In this document: piece by piece, positions 6,101 to 11,747 of the stretch
How the letters are laid out: the number at the start of each line of letters is the position of its first letter
Position numbering within the stretch: position 1 is the first letter of the stretch
Assembly (NCBI GenBank): GCA_002353835.1
Contig: DEKL01000112.1
Span: 16,172 to 27,918 of the forward strand
Direction of reading: 5' to 3'
DNA: 11,747 bases
Source of the DNA: Alphaproteobacteria bacterium UBA2723
Lineage (GTDB): Bacteria; Pseudomonadota; Alphaproteobacteria; RF32; CAG-239
Position numbers and translations under genes: made by a program
The notes under the pieces: generated by a model
What the model saw: the letters and a program-made list of their open reading frames with translations, nothing else
Databases searched by the model: none
What the model was told of the DNA's origin: nothing

Positions 6101-8235
6101 ACCTCAGCGATTGGTTGTTTACTGCGGTATTTAATGCCGTATATCATAATGCGTCTTTCTCTGATGTTTTGAAATTTACCTTCGGCGGAAATTTGGCTAA
6201 CCCGACGGTTAAAGTTGATTTGTCTGAAAGTATTCAACGTATCCGTGATGCCGAAAATATGATTAAAAATGCCAAGAATAAAGAAGAAAAAGCCCGTTTA
6301 GAAAAAATCTCTAAAAAGGCAAAAGAGTTGGAAGACAGTTTAGATGACGAATTAAAGGAAATTTCTCGCATGACATTGGCCTTTGTTCGCTTTAAGCCTG
6401 TTACAAGCAATGCTAACGTTAATAATATCTATAATTCTAATATTGAAACATTGCAAAGTACGGAAAAGAAATTACAGCAGATGCTTTCTTTGGTACGCAC
6501 AAACCCGACCGAAAAGACTTTAATGAGTGTTGAAGCCGAATTAAGTGCTGAAAAATCTAAACTTAAGTTTATTCCGAAAACATTGGAAGATAATTTTGTC
6601 GTTGACAGCAAATATGTCTTTGATAACACCTTCAACAAACTTGTTTGGGTTTATAACATCGCACAAAACAACTTCTCATACTATGATAATCTGACTTCCG
6701 AATATATGAAGGGAGTGCAGTTACTGGATGAAACCGATAATCCGCTTGCAGATGAGCAAAAAGAGCAATTAAGAACCGAGGTTAAAGAGGTTTCAGATGA
6801 AATGGATCTTATCACATCATTGCATAATAAAATTCGGGATAATTACTTGACCATTATTGATGCAACAAATGTAGCAGAGATGGAAGAAAATAATGAGATT
6901 GCAATACAGGCTTTAGATACTATCTTGACTTATGTGGAAAGATTAAATACGAAGATTGTTGACAGTATTGACAATTTCAGAGCCATCTTAAATATCTCGG
7001 CACGCGATTATGATCAATATTTACTCTATCCACCGAAAAAAGCTGATGAAATTGATATTAAAAAGCCAACCGTACCGGATTTGGCTAAGAAAGATGCCAC
7101 ACCTAAACAAGATGACGGTGATACATCAGAACCTAAGGCCGATGAAGATGAAAAGCTTCAAACCTCTGAGACTGATGATATTAAAAAAAAAGATAACAGC
7201 CTTGCTGTGATTTTGCCTAAGATGGAATCCAGACAATCCGCTTTAGCCGATATTTTAGAAAACAGCATAAAACAAAACAGCGAAAAAAATGATGTAAAAC
7301 AGAAGAAAGAGATTATTAAAGATACTGTTTTAGCAACCAATCTTTCTTTTAACGGTCTTTCTTCCATTCTTCCGCATAAAGATGTTGTTTCTAAAGAAAA
7401 GAACTCTGATAATAAGACTTTAGAAATCAGCGAGCCATCATTGGAAGAACTGATTGTTGCTGAGGCTATTCCCGTTATGGAAGAAAAAGCTCCGCTTTCT
7501 TTTGATGAAGAATTACTCCTCAATACCGCAGAAACATTACCAGAAGAGAAAAAAATTCCCGATACACCTTTGACAACAGCTATTCTGGATATTGAGGAAC
7601 CGGCTGTCTATGAACTTGTAGATTTACCGGCAGAAGATACCGAAGAAAAGGACAATGTCATTTTCAGAGAGGAAGCATTTGTTCCCGAAACAGAAAGCCG
7701 TACGGAATTTAAAACGAATCCGATAATTGCGATGGAAATAGGTAAAAATACGGCCCCGGTTATAGAAAAGGATATTGCCGAGCAATTAAGCCGTAAAAAG
7801 GGGTTTAAGAAAGCGGTAACGGTTGCTGAAAATCAACCGTTAGAATTACCTTCGTCCGTTGATGTTGCTGAAGAAAATCCTGAGGTATCCGTTCCTAAAG
7901 TCAAACCTTTTACCGTACAAAAGAAAACTTTAATGAATTTGTTAGCCACAACCGATATGGATAAGCAATTTAAGCCCGAAATAAGAAAATATGTTGAAAA
8001 TGCACCGGTACACATTAAAAACGGAGATGAACTGACCGGCAACAAATATATCTTTGCCGTTTCTTCACCTCGGACACCGCTTAAAGGAATAATCGGAAAG
8101 AATATGCTTATCGGTAAAGAAAAACCGATTACAGATGAAAAAGTTGAGAAAAAGTATATATTTGCGGCAAACAGCGGCAGAAATTTATTTTTGCAGGGTG
8201 ATGTCAGCAAAAATATGTCTTTATTTGCCGAATAA
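3157..8235 (+). CDS. Giant AsmA-family envelope protein with unusual C-terminal extension
   Basis: A 1692-residue protein, nearly three times E. coli AsmA (617). It starts with GTG, set by AGGAG six bases upstream. Residues 1-4 are basic, then an uncleaved signal-anchor helix (about 5-27, ending GGGIYLYML) precedes a typical AsmA N-terminal domain (QRFSQITGLKAVIDGRL, ELFPSPKFSANRVRF, then V-x-LWPLL and a G-x-LNWDG stretch to about residue 125). Long beta-rich repeats of the AsmA/TamB type follow. An AsmA C-terminal-like domain lies at about 900-1020 (GKIQLSGTAVKGWDLD to VKVDLSES). After it come a charged coiled coil (about 1023-1075), a helical region (about 1085-1285), a low-complexity region rich in Glu, Lys, Asp and Pro (about 1290-1625), and two copies of a KYIFA...KNM unit (1630-1656, 1666-1692). 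Only two cysteines occur (C11, C151), as expected for a mostly periplasmic protein. AsmA-like proteins are implicated in outer-membrane assembly and inter-membrane lipid transport. The function of the extension is unknown. Confidence 0.9.
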   Translation: MLKKVILGFLCVVILAITGGGIYLYMLDWNQHKAMVEQRFSQITGLKAVIDGRLSVELFPSPKFSANRVRFIKPAGARDPLVTVNDISAHVELWPLLHQNFILNSMTLSQMKVNVNIDKDGVLNWDGIGTTNLNKSGNIEVSFNDVHLSNCSLSYKDEKNNKEFEIPNISASISAPSLKGPYKTDGKFIHNNSEVKFRGNIVKNDSLAVNLTIENASTSSKAVIEGTLGKNASGIITFDTAHLTDFTAVVMGKEKLPEHYEGSLYTSFKYEYAPEIIKLENFTIAFNRDTKGTGAVIIKRNKNLTDINANFDMSHMNLDILENIGADFINHIQSGAKLADLNIADYSGELNIKSGDVLYHNASAKNFSLNVALQDNVLNFGRYGIDMPGETNVKGVGKVALNNFNYQFDQTVKTNDLRVFASIFNVNLSKLAAAENKKSIFKKSAFTTQISGDLNKITITVPEAVVDNATVKGNIGFAKNDGKLFAVADIQGSKILFDKYVQVLPNDMKSASLESKLVHQLKLIPWDHAISVDARIALDSAVYNEKPLENILLEFSTVDETMQIKKLSIGNIAGATLQLSADASNIYTAPLFNEFNYDIKTANLPQLISALDIEASSKPLFNKKIFASQGAMSGTLNDFKISSVQKFGNTEFSYTGSVAKTEKNTIIDGTIELKTNNFTNLIRDLNLDYKPDMPVTSFTLAGNIKGTKDAFALENINAHLGANGITGQIQLDNSEKTPKLMAKLDFDRFDADRLFNLGKKELLPVVPEAKDGFITMPQFNEGTIDYSSLKEVDFNIKATAKQLVFKNKTFTDALIDTALKDGVLKVADFKAEKDDSSVSLQFILDSNNLPKIEGTFAVKALNIPDLGGETYVLESSQLDADGSFNSLAASQKTFFENLNSRGKIQLSGTAVKGWDLDIIKFDFEQRKNVDGFEDSVLNNLRTGRSIFTRVSGKYEITKGLITAENIIWESPVANINMKFNLNLSDWLFTAVFNAVYHNASFSDVLKFTFGGNLANPTVKVDLSESIQRIRDAENMIKNAKNKEEKARLEKISKKAKELEDSLDDELKEISRMTLAFVRFKPVTSNANVNNIYNSNIETLQSTEKKLQQMLSLVRTNPTEKTLMSVEAELSAEKSKLKFIPKTLEDNFVVDSKYVFDNTFNKLVWVYNIAQNNFSYYDNLTSEYMKGVQLLDETDNPLADEQKEQLRTEVKEVSDEMDLITSLHNKIRDNYLTIIDATNVAEMEENNEIAIQALDTILTYVERLNTKIVDSIDNFRAILNISARDYDQYLLYPPKKADEIDIKKPTVPDLAKKDATPKQDDGDTSEPKADEDEKLQTSETDDIKKKDNSLAVILPKMESRQSALADILENSIKQNSEKNDVKQKKEIIKDTVLATNLSFNGLSSILPHKDVVSKEKNSDNKTLEISEPSLEELIVAEAIPVMEEKAPLSFDEELLLNTAETLPEEKKIPDTPLTTAILDIEEPAVYELVDLPAEDTEEKDNVIFREEAFVPETESRTEFKTNPIIAMEIGKNTAPVIEKDIAEQLSRKKGFKKAVTVAENQPLELPSSVDVAEENPEVSVPKVKPFTVQKKTLMNLLATTDMDKQFKPEIRKYVENAPVHIKNGDELTGNKYIFAVSSPRTPLKGIIGKNMLIGKEKPITDEKVEKKYIFAANSGRNLFLQGDVSKNMSLFAE
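8044..8232 (+). repeat. Two degenerate tandem protein repeats at the extreme C-terminus of the AsmA protein
   Basis: Residues 1630-1656 and 1666-1692 align over their whole 27-residue length, 36 residues apart. Both begin KYIFA, have S-x-R near the middle, and carry an (I/V)-(G/S)-KNM core near the end. The second copy ends exactly at the stop codon. At DNA level the copies have diverged considerably, so this is an old duplication or a selected short motif, not a recent one. Confidence 0.6.
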
Positions 8236-8314
8236 TCATTTTTAAACTTGCCGCTTAAAACTTTTGCTCCTATACTCGGCTTATAATCGCTGTTTTTAGC
8301 TTATGGAGTTTAAG
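8236..8314 (+). promoter_or_regulatory. Short intergenic region with a candidate -10 box upstream of galU
   Basis: A perfect TATAAT lies at 8282-8287, about 27 bases before the proposed galU start. No good -35 hexamer lies at 16-18 bases; the best nearby sequence is AACTTT at 8259-8264. No hairpin plus T-run terminator is visible after the AsmA stop, so read-through from the large gene is also possible. Confidence 0.35.
8305..8308 (+). promoter_or_regulatory. Ribosome binding site deciding the galU start
   Basis: GGAG lies six bases before the ATG at 8315. It overlaps an in-frame ATG at 8303 that has no Shine-Dalgarno of its own (upstream bases TTTTTAGCTT). The start at 8315 is therefore preferred, removing four residues (MEFK). 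Confidence 0.6.
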
Positions 8315-9208
8315 ATGTTTGCCAAACCAGAAGTTGTTGTTTTACCTGTCGCCGGACTTTCTACAAGAAATTTACCGGCAACAAAAGCTATGCATAAAGG
8401 TTTTTTGTGCCTGAATAATTTACCGATTATTCAATATGCCGTGGAAGCATGCGCCGAAGCAGGTGTCAAAGAGATAATTTTTATTTATAGTGATGATACT
8501 AATAAAACCATGTATGAACGCTATTTTTCTCCTAACAAGGACTTAGAAGAAAATTTATTGAGAAAAGATAAGCTGGAGTTATGGGCAGCACTTAAACGTA
8601 CTGTTCCCGAAGGGGTGAAGTTTTCCTTTGCCTGCCAATCTGAGCCGAAAGGTAACGGTCATGCTGTTTTGTGTGCCAAAGATATTATCGGTAAAAGAGA
8701 CTTTATGGTGATGTGGGTTGATGATGTTTATGTTTGCCGCGGTAAAGGTATCTTATCACAATTATTGGACGTTTATGAGAAAAAAGGCGGTATTGTTGAG
8801 AATATTATTAAATTCCCGCGCGAACAGCTTTCCCGTTACGGGGTTTTGACTAAGATAAAAGTTTCTGACAACATTGTGCAAGCCAAAGGTGTGATTGAAA
8901 AACCGAAAATGGAAGAAATTGATTCTGATTATGCCAGCATGGGACCGTATATTTTGCCGAACATAATTTTAGATTTATTACCGGAAGTACGAAAAGGTAA
9001 TAACGGTGAAATCAACTTAACAGATGCCATCAACCTCGCTTGCAAAAAAGGTGTATCTTTATACGGTGTTTTAACGGCATCCGAACGCTATGATTGCGGA
9101 ACCAATGAGGAATTAGCAAAATCCAATATTCGCCTATCCATACGCGAAAATAAAGTGCTTTATGAAGAAGCTGTTAAGACAATTCGCGAATTAGACGGGC
9201 AAAATTAA
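8315..9208 (+). CDS. galU: UTP-glucose-1-phosphate uridylyltransferase-like nucleotidyltransferase (divergent GalU)
   Basis: Likely makes UDP-glucose (or a related UDP-sugar) from UTP and a sugar-1-phosphate, supplying envelope polysaccharide synthesis in the cytosol. Length 297 residues, close to E. coli GalU (302). The GalU layout is clear: nucleotide-binding loop GLSTRNLPATKAMHK (14-28), PIIQYAVEAC (37-46), GNGHAVLCAK (113-122), an acidic metal-site candidate VDDV (135-138), RYGV (174-177), IEKPK (194-198), GPYIL (210-214), GEINLTDAI (231-239) and RYDCGTNEE (258-266). Departures from the family consensus GxGTRxLPxTKxxPKEMLP are Gly to Ser at 16, Pro to His at 27, and GFLC in place of EMLP at 29-32. 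Because these line the nucleotide/metal pocket, substrate preference is uncertain. The start is chosen by GGAG at 8305-8308. Its stop overlaps the stop of the convergent DUF3137 gene. Confidence 0.85.
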   Translation: MFAKPEVVVLPVAGLSTRNLPATKAMHKGFLCLNNLPIIQYAVEACAEAGVKEIIFIYSDDTNKTMYERYFSPNKDLEENLLRKDKLELWAALKRTVPEGVKFSFACQSEPKGNGHAVLCAKDIIGKRDFMVMWVDDVYVCRGKGILSQLLDVYEKKGGIVENIIKFPREQLSRYGVLTKIKVSDNIVQAKGVIEKPKMEEIDSDYASMGPYILPNIILDLLPEVRKGNNGEINLTDAINLACKKGVSLYGVLTASERYDCGTNEELAKSNIRLSIRENKVLYEEAVKTIRELDGQN

Positions 9209-10143
9209 AGCATTTGCTTTTGATTTAAGTGCAATATCTCAATGATGGAAAACAATAAATAAAATTGTTTGAAGTGCTTTTCTGCGCGCTTTTTGTTAAT
9301 AACGGAACGGAAGAAATTACTGCATTCAAACATATTTTTCTTAATCTCTATGTTGATTAGGACATTATTGTTAACAAAGCTGTATTCGGCATTTGGAAAC
9401 AGTTTTTTTAATTCCAACATATATTCTATCATAACAGCAGTTAAAATGTAACGCGCTTCTATTTGATTATCGGTATATACTTCAAAGGCCTTTTCAAACT
9501 CCGGTGATTCAAGCCCTGCTCTTTCAAGCCCTTTATAACGTGAGAATTTATTTAACATGCCCTTGTCTTTAACAACGATAGTATGCCCGTCAAATTTTTT
9601 CTTCATCTCGGCTTCAAATATAATACCGCGACCTTTAACTTTGCGTTTGATTTTACGTACACCGTCTTCTTTTTGCTCTTGATATTTAAAACGTGCATAT
9701 TCCATAATGGAAACAGGAACTTCTTTATATTCTCCGGTAAAACCGTCATCAGATGCTATATCATCACTTTTTTTCATGATTTGAGACTGGTTAAGTACCG
9801 ATAAAGGTAAATTCGGATGATAGGTATAGTTAAATTTGCCAAAGAATCCTATCAATAAAGGCAAAATACTTTCTTTACTTTTCTTATAATACATAAATAT
9901 CGGAGTGCATACACATAAAACCAAAAGGCAAAAAATAAAACCGTTTTCCCCTTCCCCTAAAAAGCTTACTTTTCCCGTTAACAAAAGTGCAATCCAGAGA
10001 ACAACCAATAATATGACTGCAATAAGACCACCCAGATAATGATGGCGTTTTTTTTCTATTTCTCTTAATGACGGGGTGACAACATTATCGTAATAGTCAT
10101 AAAATTGCTGGCGCGCGGCTAAATATTCAGGAGAATCTTCCAT
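9205..10143 (-). CDS. DUF3137-like two-pass membrane protein of unknown function
   Basis: A 312-residue protein with no catalytic motif I recognise. Visible layout: an N-terminal helical segment (FYDYYDNVVTPSLREIEKKR, 14-33), two hydrophobic helices (about 36-56 and 67-85), then a soluble domain of about 220 residues. The best-known stretch is SPEFEKAFEVYTDNQIEARYIL (213-234) followed by MIEYMLELKK and a VLINIEI strand. This pattern (ESPEFE..F.VY..D..EARY.LT) is characteristic of the DUF3137 family as I recall it, widespread in alphaproteobacteria and other bacteria with no assigned role. The ATG is preceded by AAAGGA at a normal distance. The gene stands alone: it is divergent from spmAB and overlaps the galU stop by three bases (shared TTA/TAA). 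The family name is recalled from the conserved pattern and not confirmed by a search. Confidence 0.75.
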   Translation of the reverse strand: MEDSPEYLAARQQFYDYYDNVVTPSLREIEKKRHHYLGGLIAVILLVVLWIALLLTGKVSFLGEGENGFIFCLLVLCVCTPIFMYYKKSKESILPLLIGFFGKFNYTYHPNLPLSVLNQSQIMKKSDDIASDDGFTGEYKEVPVSIMEYARFKYQEQKEDGVRKIKRKVKGRGIIFEAEMKKKFDGHTIVVKDKGMLNKFSRYKGLERAGLESPEFEKAFEVYTDNQIEARYILTAVMIEYMLELKKLFPNAEYSFVNNNVLINIEIKKNMFECSNFFRSVINKKRAEKHFKQFYLLFSIIEILHLNQKQML

Positions 10144-10225
10144 TTTTTTATTCCTTTGAGAAATCTTAAACTTTTTGTTTTATTATGACCTCAATATCTT
10201 AAATAATCACTAAATGGAGCTTTTG
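10144..10225. promoter_or_regulatory. Divergent intergenic region between the DUF3137 gene and spmAB
   Basis: About 80 AT-rich bases must hold both promoters. On the plus strand TATTAT (10181-10186) could be a -10 box, with TTGAGA (10156-10161) as a poorly spaced -35 (19 bases). The minus strand has CATAAT (10187-10182) without a clear -35. No operator-like palindrome stands out. Confidence 0.3.
10216..10219 (+). promoter_or_regulatory. Ribosome binding site deciding the spmAB start
   Basis: GGAG lies six bases before the ATG at 10226 and overlaps an in-frame ATG at 10214 that lacks a Shine-Dalgarno. Starting at 10226 gives [10 protein letters not shown], which matches the usual SpmA N-terminus (MVN..W). 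Confidence 0.65.
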
Positions 10226-11458
10226 ATGGTTAATTTTTTATGGGTTGGAATGTTTCTTTGCGCTGTTGTTGCTGCTCTTTATAACCTTATTATTCAACAT
10301 GATACAAACACTTTTAATTTAATTGTGGAAGCAATTTTTAAGAATGCACAAACAGCCGTTGATATTTCCTTAGGGCTTATCGGTATTTTAAGCTTTTGGC
10401 TCGGTGTCTTAAAACTGGTTGAAGATACAGGATTGTCTGCCAAGATTTCGCAGAAACTTGCCCCTTTATTTAAGGTTATCATGAAAGATATACCGGAAAA
10501 CAGCCCTGCGATATCTACCGTAGTGCTCAATATGGCAGCTAATTTTTTAGGTTTGGATAATGCTGCTACGCCGATGGGATTAAAGGCAATGGAACAACTA
10601 CAAGAACATAATAAGCAGAAAGATACCGCCAGTGATGCACAAATTCTTTTTATGATACTTAATGCTTCTTCCGTTACCCTTATCCCGATTACGATTTTTA
10701 TGTATCGGGCGCAAATGGGGGCTTTAAGGCCGACTGAAGTTTTTATCCCGATTTTATTGGCGACTTCTGTTTCAACCTTGGTCGGATTTTTCTGTATTGC
10801 GGTTAAACAAAAAATAAATCTTTGCCACCCTGTTTTAATTAAATTCTTTGGCGGAATGATAGCCTTGATTGCACTTATTGCAGGCGGTTTTTACTTTTTG
10901 AGCAGCGAAAAGCGATTGGCTGTTTCCGCGGGCGTTGGCAATATTATATTGATTTTACTCATCAGTGCTGTTCTTTGTTTATGCATTAAAAAGAAAGTGC
11001 GCTGCTATGAAGCTTTCGTGGAAGGCGCCAAAGAAGGTTTTGGCGTGGCTATCCGCATTTTGCCATATCTTTTGGCAATGTTGGTGGCTATCGGGGTTTT
11101 CCGTGCTTCGGGAATCTTAGACACACTTATTGATTGGGTTAAGTCTTTATGCGCTTTAATCGGTGCAGACGGACGTTTTGCCGATGCCTTACCGACAGCA
11201 TTAATGAAGCCGTTATCCGGTAGCGGAGCGCGAGCTATGATGATTGAAACCATGCAAAATCATGGGGCAAACAGCTTTGCTGCTTTTACGGCATCTGTTA
11301 TTCAAGGCTCTACGGAAACAACCTTTTATGTTTTAACGGTTTATTTCGGGGCGGTTAATATCTCTAAAACGCGCTACGCCTTAAAATATGCTTTAATATC
11401 CGATTTTGCCGGTATTATTGCCGCTATTTTGCTTTCTTACCTGTTTTATGCCGAATAA
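10226..11458 (+). CDS. Fused SpmA-SpmB nucleoside-recognition-domain membrane protein
   Basis: A 410-residue multi-pass inner-membrane protein that joins two proteins separate in Bacillus. Residues 1 to about 190 are SpmA-like (MVNFLWV start, [34 protein letters not shown] at 102-121, [11 protein letters not shown] at 146-156). Residues about 260-410 are SpmB-like ([37 protein letters not shown] at 330-339, [18 protein letters not shown] at 360-377). Between them are two extra hydrophobic helices (about 207-226 and 236-255). Each half carries a Gate/nucleoside-recognition-type domain, the fold shared with nucleoside transporters. Spm proteins help spore core dehydration in Bacillus, but fused homologues occur in non-sporulating Gram-negatives where their role is unknown. 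The annotation name 'spore maturation protein' should not be read as sporulation here. The start is set by GGAG at 10216-10219. dtd follows after 11 bases, probably in one transcript. Confidence 0.92.
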   Translation: MVNFLWVGMFLCAVVAALYNLIIQHDTNTFNLIVEAIFKNAQTAVDISLGLIGILSFWLGVLKLVEDTGLSAKISQKLAPLFKVIMKDIPENSPAISTVVLNMAANFLGLDNAATPMGLKAMEQLQEHNKQKDTASDAQILFMILNASSVTLIPITIFMYRAQMGALRPTEVFIPILLATSVSTLVGFFCIAVKQKINLCHPVLIKFFGGMIALIALIAGGFYFLSSEKRLAVSAGVGNIILILLISAVLCLCIKKKVRCYEAFVEGAKEGFGVAIRILPYLLAMLVAIGVFRASGILDTLIDWVKSLCALIGADGRFADALPTALMKPLSGSGARAMMIETMQNHGANSFAAFTASVIQGSTETTFYVLTVYFGAVNISKTRYALKYALISDFAGIIAAILLSYLFYAE

Positions 11459-11469
11459 AGGAAATTACC

Positions 11470-11747
11470 ATGAAAATTTTAGTACAACGTGTTCTTTCTG
11501 CCGATGTCAGCGTTAATCAAAAAATTACCGGGCAAATTAATCGCGGTTTGCTGGTCTTTTTAGGAGTTGAAAAAAATGATACTACCGCTCAGGCGGATTA
11601 TTTGGCTAACAAACTTGTTAACTTGCGTATTTTTGAAGATGAAAACGAAAAAATGAACCTTTCGGTACAAGATATCAGTGGCGGTATTCTCTTGATTTCT
11701 CAGTTTACATTAGCTGCAGATATGTCACGAGGCAACCGGCCGGGGTT
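11470..11747 (+). CDS. dtd: D-aminoacyl-tRNA deacylase, N-terminal part (3' truncated by window)
   Basis: Cytosolic proofreading enzyme that hydrolyses D-amino acids (and mischarged glycine) from tRNA. The first 92 residues are visible of an expected length of about 145. They match the Dtd family closely: [15 protein letters not shown] start, [34 protein letters not shown], and the active-site motif SQFTLAAD (77-84), followed by RGNRPG. The second family motif with Gly-cisPro lies beyond the window and cannot be checked. The ATG has AAAGGA (11457-11462) seven bases upstream, overlapping the spmAB stop codon, so the two genes are tightly spaced and likely co-transcribed. Confidence 0.95.
   Translation, partial: MKILVQRVLSADVSVNQKITGQINRGLLVFLGVEKNDTTAQADYLANKLVNLRIFEDENEKMNLSVQDISGGILLISQFTLAADMSRGNRPG

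Noticed and set aside
7158..7523. Open frame of 121 codons on the minus strand inside the AsmA gene
   Set aside because: It lies wholly antisense to the low-complexity tail, is rich in Ser/Leu/Phe as expected for the complement of a Glu/Lys/Asp-rich region, and has no family resemblance.
7833..8210. Open frame of 125 codons on the minus strand at the end of the AsmA gene
   Set aside because: Antisense to a convincing coding frame, composition typical of a shadow frame, no recognisable motif.
3157..8235. TamB or YhdP instead of AsmA
   Set aside because: The N-terminal region has the typical AsmA arrangement (anchor, TGLKAVIDGRL-like and LFPSPKF stretches). The TamB C-terminal domain is not recognisable.
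8236..8302. Terminator or small RNA between the AsmA gene and galU
   Set aside because: The only pairing found, GCCG with CGGC, encloses a long unpaired loop and is not followed by a T run.
10226..11458. Evidence of a spore-forming organism from the Spm homologue
   Set aside because: Fused SpmA-SpmB proteins occur in Gram-negative non-sporulators, and the AsmA protein and MltB-type enzyme indicate a Gram-negative envelope.
1..11747. CRISPR array, insertion sequence, tRNA, prophage or defence system
   Set aside because: No regularly spaced repeats, terminal inverted repeats, transposase motifs, cloverleaf sequence or phage/defence proteins were seen; all long frames are explained by housekeeping or envelope genes.

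Overview
The window reads as an ordinary chromosomal stretch of an AT-rich Gram-negative bacterium. The combination of an MltB-type lytic transglycosylase with a C-terminal peptidoglycan-binding domain, an AsmA-family envelope protein, a DUF3137-like membrane protein and a cdd-punA-deoA cluster points to an alphaproteobacterium. It may be one of the low-GC host-associated or gut lineages, but that placement is inference from gene content only. No mobile element, CRISPR array, tRNA or rRNA is visible, and coding density is very high.

Layout. Bases 1-511 (+) hold the 3' end of a lytic murein transglycosylase. It converges, with a 4-base gap, on a tightly coupled minus-strand operon transcribed from about 3094 down to 516: cytidine deaminase (cdd), purine-nucleoside phosphorylase (punA), thymidine phosphorylase (deoA). 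A 123-base divergent region (3034-3156) separates this operon from a very large plus-strand gene (3157-8235). That gene encodes a 1692-residue AsmA-family protein with an unusual helical, acidic and repeat-ended C-terminal half. A divergent GalU-type nucleotidyltransferase follows (8315-9208, +). Its stop codon overlaps the stop of a convergent DUF3137-like two-pass membrane protein (9205-10143, -). After a second short divergent region comes a fused SpmA-SpmB 'nucleoside recognition' membrane protein (10226-11458, +). Then comes the 5' part of dtd, D-aminoacyl-tRNA deacylase (11470 to the window end, +), apparently in the same transcript.

How the genes relate. The cdd-punA-deoA operon salvages or catabolises nucleosides: cytidine and deoxycytidine are deaminated, then purine and pyrimidine nucleosides are phosphorolysed to bases and (deoxy)ribose-1-phosphate. 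The transglycosylase, AsmA protein and GalU homologue all concern the envelope (peptidoglycan turnover, outer-membrane or lipid homeostasis, sugar-nucleotide supply). They are not obviously one operon. spmAB and dtd look co-transcribed but have no evident functional link.

Nothing here is clearly a new multi-gene system. The most unusual item is the C-terminal half of the AsmA protein, which I cannot match to a known family and which ends in a degenerate tandem repeat. Smaller points of note are the atypical active-site surroundings of cytidine deaminase and the altered signature of the GalU homologue. In both plus-strand genes galU and spmAB, a spurious upstream ATG overlaps the real Shine-Dalgarno sequence.
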